Of a stretch of 64,000 bases of DNA, positions 1 through 10,470 are shown in pieces. Location of the stretch: the NCBI RefSeq assembly GCF_965638725.1, contig NC_134949.1, positions 14,816,951 through 14,880,950 on the forward strand. The letters are read 5' to 3'. The notes under the pieces are model-generated. The model searched no databases. It was not told the DNA's origin and worked only from the letters and a program-made list of their open reading frames with translations. Within the stretch, counting starts at the first letter, position 1, and every line of letters starts with the position of its first letter. Source of the DNA: Aptenodytes patagonicus. Its lineage: Eukaryota > Chordata > Aves > Sphenisciformes > Spheniscidae. The position numbers were made by a program, and so were the translations under genes.

Positions 1-984
<984 letters not shown>

Positions 985-2156
985 AGACTTCTTCAGAAAT
1001 GGTTAATAACTTGGTCTAGATTACTTATTTCAAACAAAAGCAAAGCAAGTATGTTGTAATATACTTGAGTTATTTTTTTCAACACTGTATGCTGAACGAC
1101 TGGTTTAATCTAATCTTATGCCTTATTGTATACCATTTAAAGAAATTTTCAAAATGCTACTGACTTGGTTTCGAACTGCGCAGATCTTACTTTCCATAGC
1201 CACCTTGCCATTGCATTTAGAAGCTAAAACCGTCTTCATCTCTAGTGCATGTGTCTGCCTTGTCAGTGTTGTGTGCTGTAACATCATTCTAAAGAATACA
1301 GAATATTTCCAGTGTAAATACACCTGTGTACAATACAGACAACTGTTCCTTCACTTAAACACAGATGTTTTACATCTCTAAATCCCAGGTAATGGATGTT
1401 CTGTGTTAAAATGTGTATATACAGAACACAGAAGGAAGCAATGAAGGAATATGTAACTTTCTTTTTTTTTTTCTTTCCTGTATCAGAGTCTCTCCTATTT
1501 AATTTTTAAAGTTTCTCCTTAAAAATTGCATAAATATTTGGAAGTGCTACCTTTCTTCAACTGTGGACACTTGTCATAACTTGCTGAAGTTAGTCTTTCC
1601 TTTTTAAAACAGCACAAGCCCAAAAAATAAAAAACACCTGAAGAAACAGCTCCATGCTTAAAGTTAATTTTATTCAATGGTAATGAGCAAACAAGTAACA
1701 ACCCCTTACTGTAAGCTACAAACTGAAGGAGGAAAGTCCAAAGCACTTTTTTTTTAACCATCTAAGTGTATTAAGAAAAGCAATTCTCAAGAGAGAACTC
1801 TCCAGTGCCTGGTAAACATGAACAAGTTCTTGTTATTTGTCCTTTTCAGCTGATTGCTCAAATGGGGGGGTGGGGTGCAGAAGGAAAAAAAGAGAGTACT
1901 GCTTAAAATCAGCTGACAAACCAGAAGGAGAATTGAGCAAGGTGCCTATTTTTAATATATAGAGCAGACCACTGCTCAAACTAATACACAGCCCAGCTCT
2001 CCAGCATCTTTTTCTTCCTAAGACAGAAAAAAAAGAATTCTAGTTAGATAACAATGAAGATAATTAGTTCCAGTTAGTTACCTTGCAGTGATTGCAAGAG
2101 TTACCAAAAAATTGCCCCTAGAACCATACGTTGACCATGAGAAATTATTACAACTC
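985..2156 (+). other. RINT1: RINT1 3' UTR and downstream flank
   Basis: Non-coding sequence after the RINT1 stop. An AATAAA lies across the stop codon itself (980-985) and another lies at 1626-1631. Neither has a strong GT-rich element that I could confirm, so the cleavage site is undecided. Short open frames in this stretch resemble no known protein. Confidence 0.5.
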
Positions 2157-2536
2157 TGTCCTGGTTTCAGCAGGGATAGAGTTAATTTCCTTCCCAGTAG
2201 CTGGTACAGTGCTGTGGTTTGGATTTAGTATGAGAATAATGTTGATAACACACTGATGTTTTAGTTGTTGCTGAGCAGTGCTTACACTAGTCAAGGACTT
2301 TTCAGCTTCCCATGCTCTACCGACTGAGAAGGCTGGAGGTGCACAAGAAGCTGGGAGGGGGCACAGCCAGGACAGCTGACCCAAACTGGCCAAAGGAATA
2401 TTCCATACCATGTGCCGTCATGCTCAGTACATAAACTGGGGAAAGCTGGCCGGGGGGACTCAGTACATAAACTGGGGACTGGCTGGGCATCGGTCAGCAG
2501 GTGGTGAGCAATTGCATTGTGCATCACTTGCTTTGT

Positions 2537-2632
2537 GTATTATTATTATTATTATTATTATTACTACTACTACGACGACGACGACATTATTATTGCTGTT
2601 ATTATTATTGCTATTATTATTTCAATTATTAA
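2537..2632. repeat. (ATT)n/(ACG)n microsatellite inside the LTR
   Basis: Runs of ATT give way to ACT and then ACG triplets, and return to ATT with GCT interruptions. The open frames across it (poly-Ile, poly-Tyr, poly-Thr) are artefacts of the repeat. Confidence 0.85.
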
Positions 2633-2633
2633 A
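2628..2633 (+). terminator. LTR polyadenylation signal ATTAAA
   Basis: ATTAAA is followed by ACTGTTTTTATCTC, at the position where this LTR family carries its R-region poly(A) signal. It could also end read-through transcripts from RINT1. That use is inferred. Confidence 0.5.
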
Positions 2634-2766
2634 CTGTTTTTATCTCAAACCCATGAGTTTTCTCACTTTCACTCTTCCAATTCTCTCCCCCATCCCACCA
2701 GGGCTGGGGGGGAGTGAGTGAGTGGCTGTGTGATACTTGGTTGCTGACTGAGGTTAAACCATTTCA

Positions 2767-3162
2767 AGCTCTGAGCTCGTTTCATCTACAGCTGTGTTAC
2801 TACCTCTGGCAAAGAAGACAATGCTGCTTCACTGTTTCACATTTCTAGATCAGTATTTGAACCCCTGGGCTACCTGAGGACTGTCTGTCTGGTCTGAGGG
2901 GTAGGTAATCTGAGAGGTCTGCTTTGAGAGGATCCCGAGACTGAGATAGTGGAGGAAAATGCCGAGTTTGGTTCAGGTTACAGCAAGCCAAGCAAGGTTG
3001 GGCAGTAACTGACCTTTTTAAATCTTGCATTGCAAAGTAAAGGGGTTAAGCTTAAACCAGCAAGTCCTTTAGTTATATAGTGTTGTAAATAACAAATCTC
3101 AGTAAAATATCTCCTGTGCATACTGCCCCTCCAAAAAAAAAAAAAAACCCTTTCAATTAAAC
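2767..3162 (-). other. EFCAB10 3' UTR or flank
   Basis: About 400 bp between the EFCAB10 stop and the LTR. It includes a homopolymer A run (3133-3147). I see no further exon or clear poly(A) hexamer here. Confidence 0.4.
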
Positions 3163-3251
3163 TTACACTTCTTCCTTGAATACGTCCAGCGTGATATTCA
3201 CATCATCTCCAAACTGCAGATCTTCAGTGCTCAGTCCCAAAGTTTTAAGAG
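3163..3251 (-). CDS. EFCAB10: EFCAB10 coding exon 3 with stop
   Basis: The acceptor is CAACTTTAG|CTCTTAAAAC. It encodes ALKTLGLSTEDL and the tail ITLDVFKEEV, then TAA at 3163-3165. ALKTLGL is the conserved exit helix of the EF-hand in this family. No AATAAA or ATTAAA was seen on this strand between the stop and the LTR. Confidence 0.92.
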
Positions 3252-3956
3252 CTAAAGTTGAGAAAAGAGAATTTCCCATGCAAGTCTTGGAAAGATTAAT
3301 TTAACATCTTAAAGTGGCCTAGATGTAATAAAAGGCAAACATACGTAACTTAAAAATATGTAGCTTTTAAAACTTTCCAAGTTGTGTATCGGCAGATGTG
3401 TGGATACCTTTAAAGTATACATATGTGTAGCTTTGAAACAATTTTAATAATTCTGTGCAAACAAATACAAACACTTCAGTATGACCTGCTGTGCAGGTGA
3501 GACGCACCTTCTCTGTACTGCGCTGGTGTTATGTGGCCTTGGCCTACAACATCCAGCAACTCGAACATGGCAGCCAGGTTGGCCTCGTCCATGAGGTAAG
3601 GGTACTCCCCCTCGGCTCGTTTTCCAGCCTTCACCCTTTCCAGCGCCTGGATCAGGAACTCGCGTGGTCTTTCTGCAACGCAGCAGAATTGCCCACAGAC
3701 GCAGGACAATCAGCTAGTGACCGAAGGTCACGCAATCCCTTCTCCCCCCCGCCCCATCCCCACCCCGCTTTTCGCGGCGCAGGGGCCCTACAGCTGCCCG
3801 GGCCGAGACGGGGCACCCGGCCCCGGCCTGCCCTGCCCCGGGGCGCGGTGTCGCACCGGGGCGGTGATAGAGCAGCAGCGCGCTGAGGCGGTGGAGCAGC
3901 TCGGGGAGCCGGTGGCGCTGCAGGTAGTCGCGGCCTTGCTGCTCGCCCGCCGCCAT
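3163..3956 (-). CDS. EFCAB10: EFCAB10, complete coding region (3 exons, 117 aa)
   Basis: EF-hand calcium-binding domain protein 10. The coding exons are 3857-3956, 3508-3672 and 3163-3251 (354 nt in phase). Residues ~6-43 form an RIIa/Dpy-30-like dimerisation-docking segment (RDYLQRHRLPELLHRLSALL). Residues ~62-95 form one EF-hand-like helix-loop-helix, and the tail after residue 96 is acidic. The loop (D74 to Q85, DVVGQGHITPAQ) lacks acidic ligands at positions 3, 5 and 12, so calcium binding is doubtful. RIIa-domain proteins of this kind usually sit in axonemal structures such as radial spokes or the fibrous sheath, so a cilium/flagellum role is inferred. The ATG at 3956 has a good context (G at -3, G at +4). 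A GTG-initiated upstream extension in the same frame is not a plausible start. Confidence 0.93.
3508..3672 (-). CDS. EFCAB10: EFCAB10 coding exon 2
   Basis: The acceptor is TGCGTTGCAG|AAAGACC and the donor AGAAG|GTGCGT. It encodes ERPREFLIQALERV through the degenerate EF-hand loop to AQYRE. The exon is entered after the first base and left after the first base of a codon. Confidence 0.93.
3857..3956 (-). CDS. EFCAB10: EFCAB10 coding exon 1
   Basis: It contains the ATG (3954-3956) and encodes 33 residues beginning MAAGEQQGRDYL and ending LLLYHRP, plus one base of the next codon. The donor reads CCG|GTGCGA. It encodes most of the RIIa-like docking segment and lies inside the CpG island. Confidence 0.93.
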
Positions 3957-3961
3957 CCCGC

Positions 3962-3974
3962 GTTGCTGGGAGAC
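3962..3974 (-). promoter_or_regulatory. RFX X-box-like motif upstream of EFCAB10
   Basis: On the minus strand the site reads GTCTCC-C-AGCAAC: a perfect RGYAAC half-site, a one-base spacer and a weaker GTNNCC half-site. It is 6-18 bp upstream of the ATG. RFX factors drive many ciliary genes through such sites, which fits the predicted role of EFCAB10. The assignment is inferred from the motif and its position only. Confidence 0.4.
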
Positions 3975-4100
3975 CACGCGCCGCGCCCCGCCGCCGCGCG
4001 CGCCGGCCGTTAACCGGCCCCGCCCCGCCGAGGGGCTGCGTGAGGTGAGTCCGGGCGGGAGGGCCTCCGGGAGCCGGAGGGGAGAGCGGAGGTGAGCAGG

Positions 4101-6680
4101 AAGGGTGAGGGTGGGAGCTGTTCGTACACGGAGGAGGAGGAGAGTCCTCAGGATGACACCGCCGCAAGAAAACGGACGCGGGGGCTCGGCGGGAGGGAAA
4201 GCAGCTGCGCGCCAGAGCTGGTGTGGTGCTCCTTCAGTCAGCTCAGGGCGTCAGGCGGAGAAAATCGCATTACTGAGATTTCACTGACTGCGCAGCCCCT
4301 GCTTCAACGGGTAGAAAGTGGAAAGCAAAATTTAATTTGCCTAGATGTCATCACGTTAGCACTAAAACAGAAAGATCATCGCTTCCAGCCAAGTTACTGG
4401 TTTGTACCACAGTTGCATTAATTCATGGGGAAAGCAAATTACACGCTATTGTTTTTAACATTTATGCAAGTCTTCTCAATTTCAGACACATTTCCTTCCA
4501 TATGCGGTAATGCAGTCTACATCCTTTGCTTTTTCCCGTACACCGTCCACTACCTGGACTCCCTTGCCAAAGGTGGTCTTGGTTACTCCTAGTAAAGGCG
4601 AGAGGATAGCAAAATTTTCAGCTGCCACCTAGTGGAACGGAGTCATGTGTGCTCAATACCGGTGCGATAAGCAAAATCAATGATTAGCAACTAAGAGTAA
4701 GAAAGGTTACATTTTAAAATCATTATTGAGGTTTGCAGCATAGCCTGTGCAAACAGAGAAGAGACATCAAAGAACCTTTTTACTGTACTACCCAATGTAA
4801 GTAAGTAGGAGAAAGATCATCAAGTGCCCCACTAAAAAAAAGAAAATTCAAACAAATCTACAAAAAGACAACCATCTGCCATCAAATAAAAACCGACAAT
4901 GAAAAATGAGTACATAGTAAAGAAAAAAATGGTATTCCTGTGAAAAGTCTAGCACTATCTATACTTAACTATTTGCCAAAACAAAAATATCAGAAGACGC
5001 TAATAGAATTCGTCTTTTTTTTTCTTAGAGTGGAAGAAAGGCAGCATCCAAAACTGCTCTGTCAGTATTCTTTAGTATTTTAAACTTATTAATGCTACCT
5101 GCTTCAAGTCTTAATTAGGGCTAGAGGAATTGTAGGTTCATAACAGTTACTTCCCTTGACAGCTACCTGGCAATGATGGAAACCTCCTTTTCCTAAGGAA
5201 TATAATTCATAGTTACTGAACCCATTCCTGCATTTGACTTTTCTACCTCTTTCAATAGAGTTTGCAAAGCACTAGCACAGTTTTTTCCTAAGGAAGAGTG
5301 ATGGGAGAAAGTGTAGATTGAAGTGCGGAGAAGTACAAACAAGACTGAGCTGGCCAGCAGAGGAGAAATAAAAAGACATGGAAAACATTTTCATGAAAAC
5401 AAGAACCTAAGGATAGGAAGATTGACTGGAAAGGAAGGAGCAAATGAAAGACTGGAGAGAAAGGTAGTAAATCAGTGTTTGGGGCAGGGAAAACAGCATT
5501 TGGCAAAGTTAGTTTCTCCTTCAGTGGTCAACAAAGATAACTGGTATGAAACATATGTTGAGGGCTGAAATTTTAAGAATAAACACAGGAATTACAGGTT
5601 GAAGCGTGTTTCTCTGAGGAGTGGTTCAAAAAATCACTAAGCAGAGCAAACCCCAATTTGATTTACAACTAGAAATATTTTTTTTTAATTTCATTTCACT
5701 GTTAAGAAAGCACAATTTATTTCCTTGAAAAAAATGTTCTGATAATGCAGCATGTAGGGAATTTATTATCCTCAGTTCATACAATGATGTATCAGTTATA
5801 TATATATGAGTCCTAAAAGTATCATAGTTTAGGACAATTTGTGAGACGCTAACATGGACTACTGTAAGAGAAACTGAGCTTCTGGTGACTAAGAAAAACA
5901 ATATTTGACAAACATCTGAAAGTTTTCTGGTTCTGTTACATAGATGCTTCTAATTGAGTTTTAATCAAGAACTCGAAGATCAAATCTATTTTCATAAGTT
6001 TAAAGTGTCCTGGTTACTTAAAATTTAATTTGGTTGAAAGACTTAATACCTGTTGTGACAGAAGCTGAGCCTTTTGCAGAATATCATTAATAACTTAAGC
6101 ATTTTATCTAATTACATAGGACTAAATAGACTACCAGGAGTCTTAAAGGTCGTAACAAAGAGGAACAGGGACTGCAGGTCAGATAGGAAGCTGGCTGCAG
6201 AACAAGCATTTGTCTTGCTGAGGAAAACAGGCAGATGGACACGTTCTTCCAAATGGGAGTGTTTGTTAGAAGACTGCAGTCTAGGGCTGTGGGAAGAGAC
6301 AGGCGCAATAAGGGCTGGGAAGGATGCCTAGGTCTGCCATACGCTTACAGTGAACATGCCGAGTAGCAGCTCCTTTAATGCTTTACCCGCCTCTGCTCCT
6401 CCTCGACATGGCCATTAGAAAGCACTCTGTGTCAGGGAGCATAGGGTGGAGCTGTAGTGATTGGGTCCTGCCATTTCTGTAGCTGCTTTGGAAAAGCTCC
6501 ACTGCACGCTTCCATTGTGTATCCTCAAGGACTTCCAAGATAGAGGCGAGTTCCTTGCCAGGGGATTTTACGCTATACATTTATAAGGGAAAGTGCTTAA
6601 CAGCAGTAATATTAAGCTTCTGGGTATTAATTATCTCAACATCCAGAACGCTTTCTTTGTTTGTTTTTCGTTTTTACTGT
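4101..6680. other. Intergenic stretch, nothing recognised
   Basis: AT-rich DNA between the CpG island and the large CR1. Open frames at 4092-4421, 5323-5568 and 6074-6331 have no recognisable protein features. A consensus-like splice donor on the plus strand (GAG|GTGAGT, 4045-4050) just before this stretch could belong to a divergent non-coding transcript. Confidence 0.4.
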
Positions 6681-8985
6681 ATAGAATGGCAGAATAATTT
6701 AGGTTGGAATGGACCTCTGGAGATCATGTGGTCAAACACACTCCCCCCCGCCCCCCGAAACTGGGCTAATTTCAAAGTTGAGATCAGGTTGTTCACAGCC
6801 TTGTCCAGTCAAGTTTTTACTATCTCCAAGATGGAGATTCCACAACATCGCTTGGTCCCTCAATGCTCAACTACATCGCAAAGAATTTTTGCCTTGTGTC
6901 TAATCAGAATTCCCCTTGCTCTACCTTATGTCTATTGCTTCTTGCCATTTTGTTGTGCACCACCAGGAAGAGTCTGGCTCCATCTTTTCTACAAGCAGCC
7001 ATCTTGCAGCTGAAGACAGCGCTCAGACCCCTCTCCCCCCCCTCCTTAATCTTGTCTTAAAACTGAACAAAACTTTTTTTTTAGCATATCCTTATACATC
7101 ATATGCTTCAGCTGTTAATCATCTTGGTAGCGCTCCACTGGACTCACTTCAGTATGCATGCTGCATCTTGTACGGTGGAGGCCCAAACTGGACATGGTTC
7201 TGCAGATGCAGTCTCACACGTGCCAAAACAGAGGGTGACAATCAGTTCCCTTTAACTGCTGCCTACATTCTTACTGCTGCGGCTCAGGCTGTGGCTAGCT
7301 TTCAGCACCCCAGGGGCCCATTACTGACTCACATTCACCTTGTCCACTGGCCCCTTTTCCTGCAAAGTTGCTTTCTTGCCAGTCAGCACCCAGCTTGTTC
7401 AATGACATGGGGTTATGCCTCCCCTCCCAGGTGCAGGACTCCATGCTTGTCTTTGTTGAACCTAATGAGGTTCCTGTCAGCCCAATTTTCTAGCCTTTTG
7501 AGGTCCCTCTGAAGGACAGCCCTGCCCTTGCTGTATCAATCACCTCCCGACCCCCAATTTGTTGTTATTCATGAATTTGCAACCCATCCCAACATCCAGG
7601 ATGGTAATGAAACCCTTCAGCATGATTTGACTCAGTATTAACCCCTGAGGCATGTTACTAGTAACAACCAACCAATTGGACTTCAAACGGCTGACTGCAA
7701 CCCTCTGAGCCCTGCTGTTGAGACGATTTTCCACCCACCTCACAGCCTACTCCTTGAATCTGTATCTCTCCAATTTATTGTACGAATACAAAAGCAGACA
7801 GTGTCAAAAGCCTTGCTAAGGTCAAAGAAAACAATGCTCACTGTTCTCTGGTCAGTAGCTGAAGGCAGTCATTTCATCACAGAAGGCAAGCAGGTTGGTC
7901 AGGCATGGTTTCCCCTTGGTAAATCCACGTTGTCTGGACATGGCTTCCAGGAGTGTTTGTTCCATAATCTGCCTGGGGTTGAGGTTGGGCTGAGCAGCCT
8001 GTGGTTCCCTGGGTCTTTATTGAAAATGGGCATTGCATTTGCCTTTTCCCAGTCCTTAGAAACCCTGTACCCTGTTCACCATGATCTTTCAAGGGTGATA
8101 GCAGCCTTGTAACGATACCAGCCTGCATCCTTGAATCCTGCCCACCTTTCCCCACAGACTGGTGTAGATGCAGGGTAAGTAGTCCCTAACTCAGGCTTCC
8201 TCTTATGTGGGTAGTACCTCGCTCCCCAGACTCTGCCCAAAGATCTGAGCACAGACCTCTCCAGTTAAAACCTGAAGCAAAGGCAGCACCAAGTGTACCT
8301 CAGTGGTTTCCATGTCCTTTGTCACTAGGTTACGCACCCCACATAGTGGGGCCCACATTTTCCTTAGCCTTCCTTCCATGTTAATATACAGAAAGGGCCC
8401 TTCACATCCCTCACTAATTCTATCTCCAGCTGAGCTTTAGCTTTCCTAGTTCTGCTTCAGCATGCCTAGGCAACATTTCTGTATTCCTCCAGGGTAGCCC
8501 ACCCCTGCTTCCACAGTCTGTATACTCAACTTTTGGATTTTATTTGTCAGGAGTTCTCCATTCAGCCACCCTGGCCTTCTCCCATGTCTGCTCAACTTCC
8601 TGCATGTCAGAATGGACTGTTATTGTGCTTCAGCTAGCTCCCTGGGGCCTTTCAGGGCAGTCTTCTGTGGGATTCTGCCAACAAAATGTCTGCAGGAGAC
8701 AAAGTCTGCTCTCCTGAATTCCAGGGTTGCAGTTTGAGTATTTATCTTCCTCACTTCCCTCAGAATCTTAAGCTTTGCTGTCCCGTAGTCGCTGCTGCCA
8801 AGGCTGCCCCCAGTGTCAATGTTCCCAGCCAGACCTTCCTTATGTGTGATTAGCATGTCTAGCATAGCCAGACTCAGCTTGTTGAGCACTTCTGTCAAGA
8901 AATTGTCCTTGATGTAGTACAGAAGTAGCCTGGATCACTTGTGCTTCCACCATGTTGCCATCCCAGTCCCTTCTACAAGAACAGG
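6681..8985 (-). mobile_element. Old CR1 LINE fragment (~2.3 kb), decayed
   Basis: Read on the minus strand this is CR1 from just after the endonuclease region of ORF2 through the reverse-transcriptase region to the 3' end. The 3' end lies at 6681 (forward text tagaatggcagaataatttaggttggaatggacct). Diagnostic phrases include ggttcctgtcagcccaattt, gtgtcaaaagccttgctaag and gcatggtttccccttggtaa. The minus-strand frame 8620-8898 keeps a CR1 ORF2 segment (GGSLGSSDYG, LEFRRADF, GRIPQKTAL). Many frameshifts and stops rule out activity. The right-hand end (~8985) is approximate. Confidence 0.88.
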
Positions 8986-10139
8986 AGCCTGCAGTTTTAA
9001 GGCTAAGCTGTGAATTTTTTTTTTTCAGTCAACTGCAAAATAAATACTAAACCTGCCATCGAAAATCATATACTGAGAAAAATTAAATATCAGGAATTAG
9101 AAAAATTCTTCCAGTTACTGTTTCCGAGTCAAAGAGAAGGAAAAATAGGTCACAAAAAAAGGCTAGTTTAATATTGGGAAACTTAGCTCTCTTACAGAAC
9201 TGGCCACTTCCCAGATGACTGAAAACCCAAGAAATTGATTTCCTAGAACTACAGTGGGACTTTTGCTGAAGGCCAAGGGGAAAAAAGAAGATACTTAGCA
9301 GAAGCCTTAATTCTTTGAGATATACAGTATATTTGTCTGTTTAAGGTGGCTCTGAGCCCACAGCTCTTAAGACCACAGATGCTTTTATTCTAGCAGTATC
9401 TGTTGAGCGAGTTCACACTACACAGGGTGGTGGAGATCAGAGATCCATCTCCAGCGCCTTAGTTTCTCTGACCCCCCACAGTCCAAATTTTTTTTTGATG
9501 CATCAGCATTTGGTGGAGGCCAATGTCAATGTAGGTGGTTTCCCATAGGTGTCAAGAATAGGCATGCTCTTCATATAAGCTGCAACAGTGCATGTGCTAT
9601 AAAAGAGAATGTACTGATTACTGGGATAGTAGATTTAGAAAATACTGCCATCTAGTCTGTTACACAGTTAGCCATCCTTAGCGTAAAGATGTTCGTGATT
9701 CCTCAAAAGATTAACATTTTTGGAGAACATCTGAAGTGCTTGGTTCTGTGGACGTAAAAAGACAAGACTCGTTAGAGTGGACAGTAGTTTCTCTGCTTCA
9801 TCCTATGCTGGCTTAGAAACAAAGCAGGTAAAGTGATTCAAAGGAAACTGTGGTATATCTCAGGGACATTTGGAAAAAATCCAGTGAAATCTCTATCTAG
9901 AAAAGACATAGTAGAGTGAGAAAGGCCAATGATAAGGTCTTGGGTGTCCCCAGCTCTGAGTGGGAATTACAGCTACTAAAGAAAGCTGGTTAATGAATAA
10001 CAAAGACCGAGCAATGAAGAGGGTTTGGTATTAGGAAACTACCCTAAGGAGGCCTGAGGGAGCTTTTCTAAGAAAACGACCCTACAAGATGAGTCCTTGA
10101 GAGAGGAGTTAGATTGTCATTATTGCTTTCTTCACATCT
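8986..10139. other. Intergenic stretch, nothing recognised
   Basis: Non-coding DNA between two CR1 fragments. No exon, RNA gene or clear repeat was recognised. Confidence 0.4.
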
Positions 10140-10470
10140 GGATCATAGGACAGAAGGTCTGTAGACCAGCTTCCTGCTCAAAGCAGGGTCAGATCTGAGA
10201 TCAGACCAGGTTGCTCAGAGCTTTATCCAGTTTGGGTTTGAAAAATCTCAAAAGTTGGAGATTGCACCTACCTCTCTAAGCAACTTGTTCTAACGCTTGA
10301 CTGTCTCCATGGCAGGAAGGTTTTTCCTTGTATCCAGTCTGAACCTCCCTTGTATCAACTTACATTCATTGTTTCTCGCCCTTCCACCATGCAGCACTGA
10401 AGAGTCTGGCTCTGGTCTCGTAGCGACCTCCTCATAGGTATTGGCAGGCTGCTATTATGTCCCCCTAAGT
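10140..10470 (-). mobile_element. CR1 LINE fragment (3' part)
   Basis: The forward text contains gaccaggttgctcagagctt, tatccagtttgggtttgaaa and ttccttgtatccagtctgaa, the antisense of the CR1 segment encoding the ORF2 C-terminus and early 3' UTR. It is diverged. The element is in minus orientation, like the large copy at 6.7-9.0 kb, so the two might once have been related, but they differ in region and divergence. Confidence 0.82.

Larger units (their letters stand above)
2157..2766 (+). mobile_element. Solo LTR of an avian endogenous retrovirus
   Basis: A stretch of about 600 bp starts TGTCCTGGTTTCAGCAGGGA, contains the family phrase GGATTTAGTATGAGAATAA, and ends near GAGGTTAAACCA. I recognise this as an LTR common in bird genomes. 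It has a TATA-like core (two copies of CAGTACATAAACTGGGG), an ATT/ACG microsatellite, an ATTAAA polyadenylation signal at 2628-2633, and a CACTTTCACTCTTCC pyrimidine tract. There is no internal gag, pol or env next to it, so it is a recombined solo LTR. The end is either CA at 2760-2761 or at 2765-2766; the latter gives a possible imperfect 5-bp target duplication (aactc/agctc). Plus orientation is inferred from the order of promoter-like and poly(A) elements. Confidence 0.82.
3590..4100. promoter_or_regulatory. CpG island at the EFCAB10 5' end
   Basis: This is the only strongly GC- and CpG-rich block in the window. It covers EFCAB10 exon 1, intron 1 and the upstream region. A GC box (CCCCGCCCC, about 4018-4026) lies roughly 60-70 bp upstream of the ATG. 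I see no TATA box. This is a typical housekeeping/testis-type CpG-island promoter and could start transcription in both directions. Confidence 0.8.

Noticed and set aside
2410-2721. Plus-strand frames with long poly-Ile, poly-Thr, poly-Leu or poly-Tyr runs.
   Set aside because: They are read across the (ATT/ACT/ACG)n microsatellite of the LTR.
3652-4421. Pro/Arg/Ala-rich frames of up to 171 codons on both strands.
   Set aside because: GC-rich CpG-island sequence lacks stop codons by composition. The frame that matters is the EFCAB10 exon on the minus strand.
6555-7512. Plus-strand frames of 152 and 198 codons.
   Set aside because: They are antisense reading of the old CR1 element.
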